The notes below the pieces were generated by a model, which had not been told where the DNA came from, did not search any database, and was given only the letters and a program-made list of their open reading frames with translations. Both the position numbers and the translations under genes were made by a program. A stretch of 64,000 nt of DNA from Rhizobiales bacterium 65-79 (GTDB taxonomy: Bacteria > Pseudomonadota > Alphaproteobacteria > Rhizobiales > Rhizobiaceae): positions 186,001-250,000 of the forward strand of contig MKRJ01000008.1 of the NCBI GenBank assembly GCA_001896885.1, in the 5' to 3' direction. This document shows, piece after piece, positions 37,656-47,131 of the stretch (position 1 is the stretch's first letter; each line of letters begins with the position of its first letter).

Positions 37656-38186
37656 TTATCCCACCATTCCCGCCGGGGCCTTGTCGCGCGCCATCTTCCT
37701 GAACTTGCGCACCACCATGTCGCGCTTGAGGCGCGAGATATGGTCGATGAAGAGCACCCCGTTCAGATGGTCGATCTCGTGCTGCAGGCAGGTCGCGAGC
37801 AGGCCCCCGGCCTTGATCTCCTGAAGCTTGCCCTCCAGGTCGAGATAGCTCACCGTGACGTCCTTCGGGCGCTCGACCTCGGCGTAATAGTCCGGGATCG
37901 AGAGACACCCTTCCTCGTAGACGGAAGCCTCGTCGGCGCACGAGACGATCTCGGGATTGATGAAGACCTGCGGTGCTTTCGGCTCACCTTCCTTGGCGAG
38001 GTCGATGACCAGCATCCGGCGCGGCGCGCCGACCTGGATGGCCGCAAGGCCGATGCCCGGCGCATCGTACATGGTCTCGAAGAGATCGCCGGCAAATTTG
38101 CGCACGCCCTCGTCGACACGCTCGATAGGCTTCGAAACCTGGCGCAGGACGGGATCGGGAAGAAGGATGATGGGCCGGATGGTCAT
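37656..38186 (-). CDS. def: Peptide deformylase
   Basis: Def (176 residues) removes the N-formyl group from nascent proteins. All three motifs are intact: GIGLAAIQ (44-51), EGCLS with Cys94, and QHEIDH with His136, Glu137 and His140, which bind the catalytic metal. The ATG at 38186 has no strong ribosome-binding site. It heads the leftward gene series and is divergent from rmuC with 111 nt between the starts. Confidence 0.96.
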   Translation of the reverse strand: MTIRPIILLPDPVLRQVSKPIERVDEGVRKFAGDLFETMYDAPGIGLAAIQVGAPRRMLVIDLAKEGEPKAPQVFINPEIVSCADEASVYEEGCLSIPDYYAEVERPKDVTVSYLDLEGKLQEIKAGGLLATCLQHEIDHLNGVLFIDHISRLKRDMVVRKFRKMARDKAPAGMVG

Positions 38187-38297
38187 GGCTTTCAGGTAAT
38201 CGGTCGCCGGGAATGCGTCAACGGTCGCACGCGCGGCAAGGGAAAAATGTTCCCGTTTTGATCTATCGCGTCACCGCGAATCGCCTATGATGCAAGG

Positions 38298-39566
38298 ATG
38301 ACCGATTTTTCGCCTCTTTTCGACCAGCCCGCGGTGCGGCTCGGCGCCACCACCATCAGCGTCGGCCAGGCGACCGCGACGGCGGCCGTCCTGCTGTTCG
38401 GGGCGCTGGTGACGTTGGCCGTCGCTTTGCGGCGTTCGGCAAAGGCGCGGGCGCAGGCGGCGGAAGAGGCCGCCGAACGCGCCCGCGAAGTCGAAGCGCG
38501 CATGGAGGGCATCCTGAAGGCGCAGTCGGAAATGCAGGGGCGCCTCGGCGCCGTGGCGGAAGTCTTCGGCGCGCGGCAGGCGGAACTCACCAGGGCGATC
38601 GGAGACCGGCTCGACGGCATGACCGCCCGCCTCGGCCAGTCGATGACCGAGCAGACGAAATCGACGCATGAGAACCTGGCGAAGCTCCAGGAGCGGCTGG
38701 CCGTCATCGACACGGCGCAGACCAACATCCAGTCGCTCGCCGGTCAGGTCGTGCAGTTGCAGGCGATCCTCTCCAACAAGCAGACGCGAGGCGCCTTCGG
38801 CCAGAGCCGCATGGAGGCGATCGTTGCCGACGGGCTGCCGAGGGGCGCCTATGAATTCCAGGCGACGCTTTCGAACGGCAGCCGCCCCGACTGTCTGGTC
38901 AGGATGCCGAACGAGGCGCCGTCGCTCGTCATCGACGCGAAATTCCCGCTGGAAGCCTGGAACGCCATCCGCGCCGCCGCGGACGGCGAAGGCGGGGCCG
39001 ATGCCCAGCGCGCCGCCGCGCAGGCCTTCCGCCGCGACGTCGAGGTCCACATCCGCGATATCGCCGAGAAATATTTCATCAACGGGGAGACGCAGGACAC
39101 CGCCTTCATGTTCGTGCCCTCCGAATCGGTCTTCGCCGAGATCCACGAGAATTTCGAGGGGCTCGTGCAGCGCGCCCACCGTTCACGCGTGGTGATCGTT
39201 TCGCCATCGCTCCTGATGCTGTCGATCCAGGTCATCCAGTCGGTGCTGAAGGATGCGCGCATGCGCGAGCAGGCTCACCTGATCCAGGACGAGGTGGTCC
39301 GCATGATGGAGGACGTGAACCGGCTCGACGATCGCGTGCGCAAGCTGCAGGGTCATTTCGCGCTGACGCAGAAGGATATCGAGCAGATCCTTACCTCGAC
39401 GGAGAAGGTGACGAAGCGCGGCCAGAAAATAGAAATGCTGGAGTTCGGCGCGGAACGGGAGGACGCTTCCCTGCCGGAAGCCGCTGCAAACGAAACCGGC
39501 CGCGCGGGGAGCACGGCCAGTTCGAAGACGGGTCAGTTGAGGCTGAGGGTCGTGGAGGACGAGTAG
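38298..39566 (+). CDS. rmuC: RmuC-family DNA recombination protein
   Basis: The 422-residue protein has an N-terminal membrane segment (about residues 20-45), a long coiled coil (45-165) and the RmuC nuclease-like domain (about 170-380; SLVIDAKFPLEAWNA, MFVPSESVFAEI). RmuC limits recombination between inverted repeats in E. coli; its mechanism is not settled. It is divergent from def. An inverted repeat overlaps its stop codon. Confidence 0.92.
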   Translation: MTDFSPLFDQPAVRLGATTISVGQATATAAVLLFGALVTLAVALRRSAKARAQAAEEAAERAREVEARMEGILKAQSEMQGRLGAVAEVFGARQAELTRAIGDRLDGMTARLGQSMTEQTKSTHENLAKLQERLAVIDTAQTNIQSLAGQVVQLQAILSNKQTRGAFGQSRMEAIVADGLPRGAYEFQATLSNGSRPDCLVRMPNEAPSLVIDAKFPLEAWNAIRAAADGEGGADAQRAAAQAFRRDVEVHIRDIAEKYFINGETQDTAFMFVPSESVFAEIHENFEGLVQRAHRSRVVIVSPSLLMLSIQVIQSVLKDARMREQAHLIQDEVVRMMEDVNRLDDRVRKLQGHFALTQKDIEQILTSTEKVTKRGQKIEMLEFGAEREDASLPEAAANETGRAGSTASSKTGQLRLRVVEDE

Positions 39567-39580
39567 CGCCGGGCGCTACA
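39564..39580. terminator. Short perfect hairpin at the rmuC stop
   Basis: GTAGCGCC and GGCGCTAC form an 8-bp stem around a single G, including the rmuC TAG stop. It lies between the convergent rmuC and glycine-zipper genes. There is no T-run, so a termination role is uncertain. Confidence 0.35.
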
Positions 39581-39597
39581 TCTGCCTTTCACCCGCC

Positions 39598-39978
39598 TCA
39601 GTAGCAGGGATGCGCGCGGCCGTAATCGTCGATCCAGACGCGGGCGCGCCAGTCCACCCGGCGGAAGTTGGAGCAGGACGGCAGGTCCGGGCGAGGCGTG
39701 TAGACACGCTCATATTCCACCGGTCCTTCATCCTCATAGACGACCGTGGGCTGCGAAGCGATCGAGCTGCCCACGATGGTTCCGAGCGCCAGGCCGCCGA
39801 TGACGCCGGCGGCTACGGCCCCGCCATCGCCATAATGGTGCCAGTAGCGCGCCTGGGCCGGCGCCGTGGCGATCATGCTGGTGCCGGCGATGGTCAGCGC
39901 GGCGAGGCCGGCCAGGCCGAGGCCACGCCACTTTCCGGAAAAGCGCCGGGTTTGTTCCTTTGCGTTCAAGACCGACAT
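39598..39978 (-). CDS. Glycine-zipper periplasmic protein, unknown function
   Basis: The 126-residue protein has a signal peptide (cleavage after AQA, about residue 43), then a glycine-zipper helix (GAVAAGVIGGLALGTIVGSS) and a C-terminal tail with two cysteines (SCSNFRRVDWRARVWIDDYG, ending HPCY) that may form a disulfide. It is probably an envelope protein. The ATG at 39978 has GGAGA close upstream. It resembles other small rhizobial glycine-zipper proteins in layout only. Confidence 0.8.
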   Translation of the reverse strand: MSVLNAKEQTRRFSGKWRGLGLAGLAALTIAGTSMIATAPAQARYWHHYGDGGAVAAGVIGGLALGTIVGSSIASQPTVVYEDEGPVEYERVYTPRPDLPSCSNFRRVDWRARVWIDDYGRAHPCY

Positions 39979-40325
39979 TTCTTCTCTCCTGAAGTTACGT
40001 CCGCTGGCTTCCGTGCCGGACGCCAGGCGGCTGCTCGTCGTCCCTTGCAGCAATCCTCCCAAAAAGCGGCCAAAAGGCGGAAGGTTGCAATCTGACAAAA
40101 ATTTAATATTCACAATTGGTTAAAGTCTGATGCATCAATCCTTAACGAACTTTTGCCGGCTCCAGGCACCGGTCGGCCTTCCATGATCGCGCGGCAATGA
40201 ACTTTCCGCGAGGCCAGTACCGGGATCGCTGGAAGGGATGTGTGTGGCCGGTGATCGGGCTTCTCCATACGGTCTCTTCGGCCGGACGATTTGTCCGCCG
40301 ATGCCATCAACTGGAGGACACCATT

Positions 40326-40568
40326 ATGAAAAAGACCGCCATCCTTGCTGCCCTTGCAACCCTCGCCTTCGCCGGTGCCGCCACCGCCGGCGAGATGGAA
40401 GGAACCGTCAAGACAGTGAACATGGGCAAGCACATGATCACGCTCACCGACGGCATGTCGGTGATGACCAACAAGGACGTGAAGCTCGATCATGTGATGA
40501 AGGGTGACCACGTCAAGATCATGACCGACAAGAACAAGATGGGCACGATGGTCGAAAAGATGAAATGA
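40326..40568 (+). CDS. Small periplasmic protein, DUF1344-like
   Basis: The 80-residue protein has a clear signal peptide (cleavage after ATA, residue 21) and a short beta-rich mature domain (GEMEGTVKTVNMGKHMITLT...), typical of DUF1344. The mature part is rich in Met and Lys, which may suggest metal binding, but that is speculation. The ATG at 40326 has GGAGG 8 nt upstream. A strong terminator follows. Confidence 0.78.
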   Translation: MKKTAILAALATLAFAGAATAGEMEGTVKTVNMGKHMITLTDGMSVMTNKDVKLDHVMKGDHVKIMTDKNKMGTMVEKMK

Positions 40569-40594
40569 CCGCATCGACCACCTTCATCCCATGG

Positions 40595-40617
40595 GGCCGG
40601 CTTTCGCCGGCCTTTTT
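40595..40617 (+). terminator. Rho-independent terminator
   Basis: GGCCGGC and GCCGGCC form a perfect 7-bp stem around TTTC, followed directly by five T residues, 26 nt after the stop of the DUF1344-like gene. This is the clearest intrinsic terminator in the window. Confidence 0.88.
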
Positions 40618-40721
40618 CGTCGTCCATGATCTCGTCGGCCGTTATGCGCCACCGGCCTGGGCGCACTGGCGCGGGCGCGCCAATTTGCCTATGTCGAGGG
40701 TGCTGTAGACGAGGAAACGCC

Positions 40722-41786
40722 ATGGAGCTTGGCCTCTATACCTTCGCCGATGTCGGCACCGACCCGGAAACGGGGCGGAACGTCGCCCCGGCGGAGCGGC
40801 TGAGGAACCTGATTGAGGAGATCGAACTCGCCGATCAGGTCGGGCTGGATGTTTTCGGCGTGGGCGAGCATCACCGCGCCGATTATGCCGTCTCGGCGCC
40901 GGCGGTGGTGCTGGGCGCGGCCGCCATGCGCACCAGGAATATCCGCCTCACCAGTGCCGTCAGCGTCCTGAGCTCCGACGATCCCGTCCGCGTGTTCCAG
41001 GCTTTCGCCACCGTCGACCTGCTTTCGGGCGGCCGCGCCGAGATCATGGCCGGACGCGGCTCCTTCATCGAATCCTTCCCGCTCTTCGGCTACGACCTCC
41101 AGGACTACGACGACCTCTTCGCCGAAAAGCTCGACCTGCTCCTGAAGCTGCGCGAAAGCGAACGCGTCACCTGGTCGGGGCGGCTGCGCCCGCCGATCCA
41201 CGGACGCGGCGTCTATCCCCGCCCGGTGCAGCATGCCTTGCCGGTGTGGATCGCGGTAGGCGGCACCCCGCAATCCGTGGTGCGCGCCGGCACTCTGGGC
41301 CTGCCGCTGGCGGTCGCCATCATCGGCGGAGAGCCGCGCCGGTTCGCGCCGCTGGTCGAGCTCTACCGCGAAGCCGGCCGCCGCGCCGGACACGACCCGG
41401 CAATGCTCAAGGTCGCCATCAATTCGCACGGCTATGTCGCCGCGACGGACAGGGCCGCGGCCGACGAGTTCTTCCCGGCCTATGCCGAGGTGATGAGCCG
41501 GATCGGCCGCGAGCGCGGCTGGCCGCCGACCTCGCGCGCCCATTTCAACGAGATGCTGAGGCCGGAAGGCTCGATGGTGCTCGGCGATCCCGCGCGGGTC
41601 GCCGACAAGATCCTGGCGGAGCACGAATATTTCCGCAACGACCGCTTCCTGCTGCAGATGAGCCTCGGCGTCATGCCGCACGACAGGATCATGCGGGCGA
41701 TCGAGCTGTTCGGCACGAAGGTGGCGCCCGAAATCCGCGCCGCGCTCGGCCGGCCGAAGGCAGCCGTGCCCGGATCGGCAGCGTGA
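40722..41786 (+). CDS. LLM-class flavin-dependent oxidoreductase
   Basis: The 354-residue luciferase-like protein starts [17 protein letters not shown] and has [30 protein letters not shown] and [12 protein letters not shown]. This is a different subgroup from the enzyme at 17682. GAGG lies 7 nt before the ATG. It is probably a reduced-flavin-dependent monooxygenase or dehydrogenase. It converges on the lipid transport operon, with 25 nt between the stops. The substrate is unknown. Confidence 0.88.
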   Translation: MELGLYTFADVGTDPETGRNVAPAERLRNLIEEIELADQVGLDVFGVGEHHRADYAVSAPAVVLGAAAMRTRNIRLTSAVSVLSSDDPVRVFQAFATVDLLSGGRAEIMAGRGSFIESFPLFGYDLQDYDDLFAEKLDLLLKLRESERVTWSGRLRPPIHGRGVYPRPVQHALPVWIAVGGTPQSVVRAGTLGLPLAVAIIGGEPRRFAPLVELYREAGRRAGHDPAMLKVAINSHGYVAATDRAAADEFFPAYAEVMSRIGRERGWPPTSRAHFNEMLRPEGSMVLGDPARVADKILAEHEYFRNDRFLLQMSLGVMPHDRIMRAIELFGTKVAPEIRAALGRPKAAVPGSAA

Positions 41787-41811
41787 TCCACGCCCCGCCG
41801 CCGGCGCCCGC

Positions 41812-42405
41812 TCACATGACGGAAGAGGACCAGTCGAGGATTTCGCTCGCGACCTGGCCGAAGGCACGGTCGAGCGCCTTGATGTAGGCGTCGTTGCCCG
41901 TGCCCGAGACCGGCGCCGTGGCCTCGAAGAGCTTTTCGGCGCGCACCACCCCGTTGCGGTCGTTGAGCACCCGTATGTAGAGCTCGACGTCGGCACGCGC
42001 GCCGCCGTCCACCCTTATGTCGAAGGAGCGGATGTCGGTGACGATCTGGTAGTCGATCGCAAGCCCCTCGCCCGGCTGGCCGACGCCGCCGAAGCGCCCG
42101 GACTTCTGGAAGGTCTCCGCCAGCCTCGCCTGCACCACCTCCGGCAGGCGGTCCGCCCATTGCGCGCCCTTGAGATATTCGATCCGGCCGGGCTTGGGCT
42201 CGATGACGATGTTCTGGCTGTCGATGGCCTTGATCGCGGTCGGATTGGCGATGAGGACCTGCAGGCGGCGCGCATGCTTGCCCGCCGTCGGTTGCGGTGC
42301 GGAGAGATCGTAGGTGTCGAGCGGCTTCGAACCGCCGCCCAGGAGCGCGCAGCCGGGAAGGAAAAGGACCAGCGCGGCAGCCGCCCAAAAATGCTTCGCT
42401 CTCAC
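41812..42405 (-). CDS. PqiC/ABC-type transport auxiliary lipoprotein
   Basis: The protein (197 residues from this start) has a lipoprotein signal ending LPGC and the DUF330/PqiC-type domain (DTYDLSAP at the start, DRLPEVVQARLAETFQ). It probably works with the MCE protein of the same operon in moving lipids across the periplasm. I prefer the GTG at 42405, which gives a normal 19-residue signal. A TTG at 42486 overlaps the mlaD stop and has a strong GGGAGGG upstream, but would place a 27-residue hydrophilic stretch before the signal. Confidence 0.85.
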   Translation of the reverse strand: MRAKHFWAAAALVLFLPGCALLGGGSKPLDTYDLSAPQPTAGKHARRLQVLIANPTAIKAIDSQNIVIEPKPGRIEYLKGAQWADRLPEVVQARLAETFQKSGRFGGVGQPGEGLAIDYQIVTDIRSFDIRVDGGARADVELYIRVLNDRNGVVRAEKLFEATAPVSGTGNDAYIKALDRAFGQVASEILDWSSSVM

Positions 42406-42482
42406 CCGGTTTCCGCCACCCGCCCCGGCGGAATGGCCCCTCTTGCCGTCACTGTCCGTCTTGGAAATTCCCCTCGCCAAAG

Positions 42483-43874
42483 TCAATGTCGGGCCCTCCC
42501 GTCGTAGCGCGGAACCGTACCGCTATCCCCGCCTGTAAGGATCCGCTGCGGGTTGCGGGCCAAACTGTCCACCGCCTCTTCGATGCGCGTCACCGCCCGG
42601 CGGCTCTCCTGCACGAGGTCGTCGACATTACGCAGGCCCTGGCCGGAGAAGTGGGCGATGCCCGTCGTGATCGGGCCGAGCTGGGCGTTCAGCGTGTCGG
42701 CGACCTGCTTGAAGGATTTCAGCGTGTCGCTCGCCTGCCGCATCAGCCCGTTGGCGTCGCCGGAGCCGAGCAGCTTGTCGACCTTGGCGAGAACGCCGTT
42801 CACGCGGACCGACGCATCGTTCAGCCTCTGCGTCAGTTGCTTGGCGTTATCGACGATCTGGTCGACGTCGTCGGCGTGCTCGCCGATCTTCGTCGTGACC
42901 TTGGCGACGTCGGAGACCGCGGCATTGGCGGTGCGGCTCGCCTGCTCGATATTGGCGACCGCCGTCTTGACGCTTTCGGGGTCGACGGCGTCGATCAGCT
43001 TGTCCGCCTTGGCGACCGTGCCCTTGGCGCTGTCCGACAGTTCATGCACCGATTTCACGGTCGAATCGACATTGGCCATGATCTGGTCGAGCTGGCTCGA
43101 CGCCGATTTCAGCCGGCCGGTGAACGTATCGATGTTCGCGATGACGCGGGCGACCTTCTCCTGGTCGACCGAATCGAGGATGCGCTTGGCCGAATCGAGC
43201 GTTCCGCCCAGCTTCCCGGAAACGCCCTGCAGCGTATCGGAGAGCTTTCCCGCGCTGGCCAGGAAACTGTCGACGCCGCTGGCGTTCTTCTTCAGCGCCT
43301 CGGAGAAGACCTCGACGTTCTTGATCGTCTCGGTCAGCGGCTGGCGCGAATCCTGGACGAAGCCCTGGAGCCCGGAGAGAACGGAATCCGTCCGCTTGAA
43401 GATATCCTGGGCGGTTTCCAGAAGGTTGGTGACGGCGGACGGATTGGTCTTGATCTCGGCCACGCCGCCTTCCTTTTCGGCCTTCTCGAAAAGGTTCTGG
43501 GCCGACGCTTCGGATTCGCCCTTTCCGACGCCGGAAATCTCGATGTTCGCCTGTCCCGTCAGCCCGGCGATGCCGACATTGGCCTCCGACGCGGTCGTCA
43601 CCGGCGTATCGCGATTGACCTCCGCATCCGCGACCGAGAACTTGGAATTGGTCGGGTCGATATAGACGCGCTTGACGTCGCCCACCTTGACGCCGTTGAA
43701 GAGCACGGCGCTGCCGCGGCTCAGGCCCGCGGCGGAACCAGCGATGCGAAAGCGAAGCAGCGCCGTCTCCCCCGCCGAGCCGATCCGGGCCGTCCAATAG
43801 ACGAAGCCGAACGCGGCCAGGATGGCAAGCACCGTGAATATCCCGACGGCGATGTAGTTGGCGCGTGTTTCCAT
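42483..43874 (-). CDS. mlaD: MlaD-type MCE-domain lipid transport protein
   Basis: The 463-residue protein has one N-terminal membrane helix (about residues 8-28) and one MCE domain (about 38-115; GSAAGLSRGSAVLFNGVKVGDVK). A long helical C-terminal region follows that would form the periplasmic needle or channel. It is much longer than E. coli MlaD (about 180 residues) because of this tail and more like LetB/Mce-type extended proteins in having a long helical stretch. It is third in the mlaE-mlaF-mlaD-lipoprotein operon, 3 nt after mlaF. Confidence 0.9.
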   Translation of the reverse strand: METRANYIAVGIFTVLAILAAFGFVYWTARIGSAGETALLRFRIAGSAAGLSRGSAVLFNGVKVGDVKRVYIDPTNSKFSVADAEVNRDTPVTTASEANVGIAGLTGQANIEISGVGKGESEASAQNLFEKAEKEGGVAEIKTNPSAVTNLLETAQDIFKRTDSVLSGLQGFVQDSRQPLTETIKNVEVFSEALKKNASGVDSFLASAGKLSDTLQGVSGKLGGTLDSAKRILDSVDQEKVARVIANIDTFTGRLKSASSQLDQIMANVDSTVKSVHELSDSAKGTVAKADKLIDAVDPESVKTAVANIEQASRTANAAVSDVAKVTTKIGEHADDVDQIVDNAKQLTQRLNDASVRVNGVLAKVDKLLGSGDANGLMRQASDTLKSFKQVADTLNAQLGPITTGIAHFSGQGLRNVDDLVQESRRAVTRIEEAVDSLARNPQRILTGGDSGTVPRYDGRARH

Positions 43875-43877
43875 GCG

Positions 43878-44741
43878 TCAGACCCTGTTTTCCGCTTGCT
43901 GCGAGGTGGGTTGTCCGGGCTTCGGCCTCGCCTTGAGATCGAGCTGGCGCGCCCGCTTGCCGCGAAAATAGGATTTCACCCACGGCTCTTCGCTGGCGAG
44001 CATGTCCTCGATCGTGCCTTCGATCAGCACCTTCTTGTTGCCGAGCACCGCGATGCGGTCGCAGGCCGAGAAGAGGCTGTCGAGATCGTGCGTGACCATA
44101 TAGACGGTCAGGCCCATCGTGTCGCGGAGCTTCGCGACCAGTTCGTCGAACTCCGCCGCGCCGATCGGGTCGAGGCCGGAAGTCGGCTCGTCGAGGAAGA
44201 CGAGGTCCGGGTCGAGCGAAAGGGCGCGCGCCAGCGCCGCCCGCTTGATCATGCCGCCGGAAAGCTCGGACGGATATTTGTCGGCCGCGTCCGGCGCCAG
44301 GCCGACGAGTTCGACCTTCAGTCGCGCCAGCTCGTCCATCAGCTTCTGCGGCATGTCGAGATATTCGCGCATCGGGATCTGGATGTTCTCCTTGACGGTG
44401 AGCGCCGAAAACAGCGCCCCGTGCTGGAAAAGGACGCCGAGCCGCATGTCGATCAGCATGCGCTCCGCGTCGCTCGCCTTGTCGAGATCGACGCCAAACA
44501 CGCGGATGGTGCCGGCCTGCTTCTTGTTGAGGCCGAGGATGGTCCTCAGAAGCACCGACTTGCCCGTGCCGGAAGCGCCGACGAAGCCCAGTATCTCGCC
44601 GCGATAGACGTCGAGCGACAAATCCTTCAGGACCTGCGTCTTGCCGAAGGATACATCGATGCCCCGCGCCTCGAGCACGACCTCGGGCTCCTTGCCGCCT
44701 TTTTCGGCCGCCTCGCTTCCCGGTTTCTCTTTTTCCTCCAT
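43878..44741 (-). CDS. mlaF: MlaF-type lipid ABC transporter ATPase
   Basis: The 287-residue ATPase has Walker A GASGTGKS, the signature LSGGMIKR and Walker B LVFLDEPTSGLD, followed by a TH switch. The family-typical FQHGALFSALTV segment is present. It is part of the envelope phospholipid transporter with MlaE and MlaD. The C-terminal 40 residues are basic and may reach neighbouring subunits. It begins 12 nt after the mlaE stop. Confidence 0.92.
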   Translation of the reverse strand: MEEKEKPGSEAAEKGGKEPEVVLEARGIDVSFGKTQVLKDLSLDVYRGEILGFVGASGTGKSVLLRTILGLNKKQAGTIRVFGVDLDKASDAERMLIDMRLGVLFQHGALFSALTVKENIQIPMREYLDMPQKLMDELARLKVELVGLAPDAADKYPSELSGGMIKRAALARALSLDPDLVFLDEPTSGLDPIGAAEFDELVAKLRDTMGLTVYMVTHDLDSLFSACDRIAVLGNKKVLIEGTIEDMLASEEPWVKSYFRGKRARQLDLKARPKPGQPTSQQAENRV

Positions 44742-44753
44742 CAGGCCATCCGC

Positions 44754-45941
44754 TCAGAAATTGATCGCGGCGTAGAATATGGCGAAGAGGCCGTCCGCCA
44801 CGATAACCACGAAGATGGACTTCACCACCGACGCCGTCACGCGCTCGCCGAGCGATTCGGCGCTGCCGCCGACCTTCATGCCTTCGACCGAGGCGATGAT
44901 GCCGATGATCAGCGCCATGAAGGGCGCCTTGATCAGGCCGGCCCATATCATGTTGACGTCGATCGCGTCGCGCATCCGGTCGAGGAACGCCGCCGGCGGG
45001 ATACCCGAATAGAGCCAGGCCGTCGCCATGGCTCCGCCGATGGCCGCGAAATTGGCGGCTATGGTGAGGCACGGCAGGGCGATGACCAGCGCCACAAGGC
45101 GTGGGAAGACGAGCACGCCGACGGGATTGAGGCCGATCACCGTCAGCGCGTCGACCTCCTCGCGCATCTTCATCGAGCCGATCTCGGCGGTGATGGCGCT
45201 GCCGGAGCGGCCGGCGATCATGATCGCCGTCAGAAGCACGCCCATCTCGCGCAGCACGAGAATGCCGACCAGATCGACGGTAAATATCTCGGCGCCGAAA
45301 TAGCGTAGCTGGAAGGCGCCCTGTTGGGCGACGATGGCGCCGACGATGGAGGACATCAGCACGACGACGGGGATGGCGCCGACGCCCATGCGATCGATCT
45401 GGTGGACGATGGCGGCAATGTTCACGCCGTGGCCGCGTCCAAGCTTCATCTGCGAACCGCGGATCGTCGCGCCGAGGATGTTCATGCCCATCAGGAAATC
45501 GTCGCGGCCGGAATACATCGCCCGCCCGATCGCCTCGAACATCCCGAGCAGGGTGAAGCCGCTCGCCGCCGGAGGGGGCGCCTCGTTCTCGTTGGCCGCC
45601 TCGTGCACGGCCGACAGCAGGGTCGATACCGCTTCCGAAGGTCCGACAAGCTTGATTTCCAGTCCGCGCGCCGCGCAGGCGGCGAGGAACCGCTCGACGA
45701 TCCAGGCGCCGGCGGTATCCATCTTCTCGACGCCGGAAAGGTCGAGCCTGATGGCGCGGCCGTCCTTCTCGTCCTCCAGTCCGCGCAGCTCGGCGTCGAG
45801 CTCGGCCACGGTGCGCGTGGTCCACACGCCGGAAAGCGCCACCTTGCGGACGCCGTCCTCATCGGTCATTGCGACCTGCGGATGGCTTTCGCCGCCTCCA
45901 TCGGCGGCCGCTCTCGTTTTCTTTGATGCCGACCCGAACAT
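44754..45941 (-). CDS. mlaE: STAS-MlaE fusion, lipid ABC transporter permease
   Basis: The 395-residue protein joins an N-terminal STAS domain (about residues 25-120; RLDLSGVEKMDTAGAW) to the MlaE permease domain (about 140-395), with several membrane helices and the conserved GRSGSAITAEIGSMKM motif. In E. coli the STAS partner MlaB is a separate protein; here it is fused. MlaE and its partners maintain outer-membrane lipid asymmetry. It is first in the operon. A shared 209-nt spacer separates it from the divergent dipeptide epimerase gene. Confidence 0.92.
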   Translation of the reverse strand: MFGSASKKTRAAADGGGESHPQVAMTDEDGVRKVALSGVWTTRTVAELDAELRGLEDEKDGRAIRLDLSGVEKMDTAGAWIVERFLAACAARGLEIKLVGPSEAVSTLLSAVHEAANENEAPPPAASGFTLLGMFEAIGRAMYSGRDDFLMGMNILGATIRGSQMKLGRGHGVNIAAIVHQIDRMGVGAIPVVVLMSSIVGAIVAQQGAFQLRYFGAEIFTVDLVGILVLREMGVLLTAIMIAGRSGSAITAEIGSMKMREEVDALTVIGLNPVGVLVFPRLVALVIALPCLTIAANFAAIGGAMATAWLYSGIPPAAFLDRMRDAIDVNMIWAGLIKAPFMALIIGIIASVEGMKVGGSAESLGERVTASVVKSIFVVIVADGLFAIFYAAINF

Positions 45942-46150
45942 GCAACCGGTCTTAGAACAAGCCTAGGCCAAATGAAATGATCTCCGCAGAGCGAGTGGCG
46001 CGCCGCCCGCCGAAGCCCGACGATGTGTGTGCGGAGCGCCACTATATAGCGCGCTGCCCGGCACTCTCCACGGCGATGGAAGCGGCCTTCCGCTTTCCCG
46101 CCGGCATCATTCGTGCGATGGCTGGCTTCCGATTCGCGGCGAGGCGCCCC

Positions 46151-47131
46151 ATGCGTTCACTCGACATCCGGTCCGAGCGTTTTCCGCTGGCCCGAGCTTT
46201 CACCATCTCGCGCGGCAGCAAGACCGAAGCGGAGGTGATCGTCTGCACGATTCGCGAGGGCGGCCATGCGGGCCGCGGCGAATGCGTGCCCTATGCCCGC
46301 TACGGCGAGACGATGGCGTCGGTCCGCTCGGTGATCGAGGCGGTCCGCGACAGGATCGCGAACGGTATCGACCGGCAGGCGCTGCTCGGCGCCATGCCGG
46401 CCGGGGCGGCGCGCAATGCCGTCGATTGCGCGCTATGGGACCTCGAGGCCAAGCTCTCCGGCCGGCCTGCGCACCTGACCGCCGGCGAACCCGCCATGGG
46501 TCCGCTGACGACCGCGGTGACCATCTCGCTCGGCTCGCCGGAGGAGATGGCGGAAGAGGCCCGCACCCGCGCCGACCGGCCGCTGCTGAAGGTCAAGCTC
46601 GGGGCGGGCGACGTGACCGAACGGCTCCGGGCGGTTGCCGGGGCAGCGCCGGATTCGCGCCTGATCGTCGATGCCAACGAGGGCTGGTTGGAGGCCGACA
46701 TCGAGGCGAACCTCGCCGCCGCCGCGCAGTGCGGCGCCGTGCTGATCGAGCAGCCGCTGCCGGCCGGCAAGGACGCCATCCTGCGTAAAATCCCGCATCC
46801 GGTCCCGGTCTGTGCCGACGAGAGCGTCCACCTCGCCGGGGACCTGCCGAAGCTGAAAGGCCTCTACGACGCGGTCAACATCAAGCTCGACAAGGCCGGC
46901 GGCCTCACCACCGCGCTCGAATTGCGGCGGCGGGCGCGGAGCCTGGGCTTCGGCGTCATGATCGGTTCCATGGTCGGCACCTCGCTCGGCGTGGCCCCTG
47001 CCCTCGTGCTGGCTCAGGGCGCGGACTTCGTCGACCTCGACGGGCCGCTGCTGCTCGCCGCCGACCGTTCACCCGGCCTTGTCCATGACGGCTCCGTCAT
47101 CCTGCCGCCGGAGCCGGCGCTCTGGGGCTAG
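46151..47131 (+). CDS. L-Ala-D/L-Glu-type dipeptide epimerase
   Basis: The 326-residue enolase-superfamily protein has the paired lysine motif LLKVKLG, metal ligands in IVDANEGW, LIEQPLP and CADES, and the second catalytic lysine in NIKLDKAGG. This pattern fits the dipeptide epimerase (YcjG) group, used in recycling murein peptides. The ATG at 46151 has GAGG 6 nt upstream; an open frame reaching left to 45977 lacks such support. Its 3' end overlaps the convergent MFS gene by 63 nt. Confidence 0.88.
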   Translation: MRSLDIRSERFPLARAFTISRGSKTEAEVIVCTIREGGHAGRGECVPYARYGETMASVRSVIEAVRDRIANGIDRQALLGAMPAGAARNAVDCALWDLEAKLSGRPAHLTAGEPAMGPLTTAVTISLGSPEEMAEEARTRADRPLLKVKLGAGDVTERLRAVAGAAPDSRLIVDANEGWLEADIEANLAAAAQCGAVLIEQPLPAGKDAILRKIPHPVPVCADESVHLAGDLPKLKGLYDAVNIKLDKAGGLTTALELRRRARSLGFGVMIGSMVGTSLGVAPALVLAQGADFVDLDGPLLLAADRSPGLVHDGSVILPPEPALWG

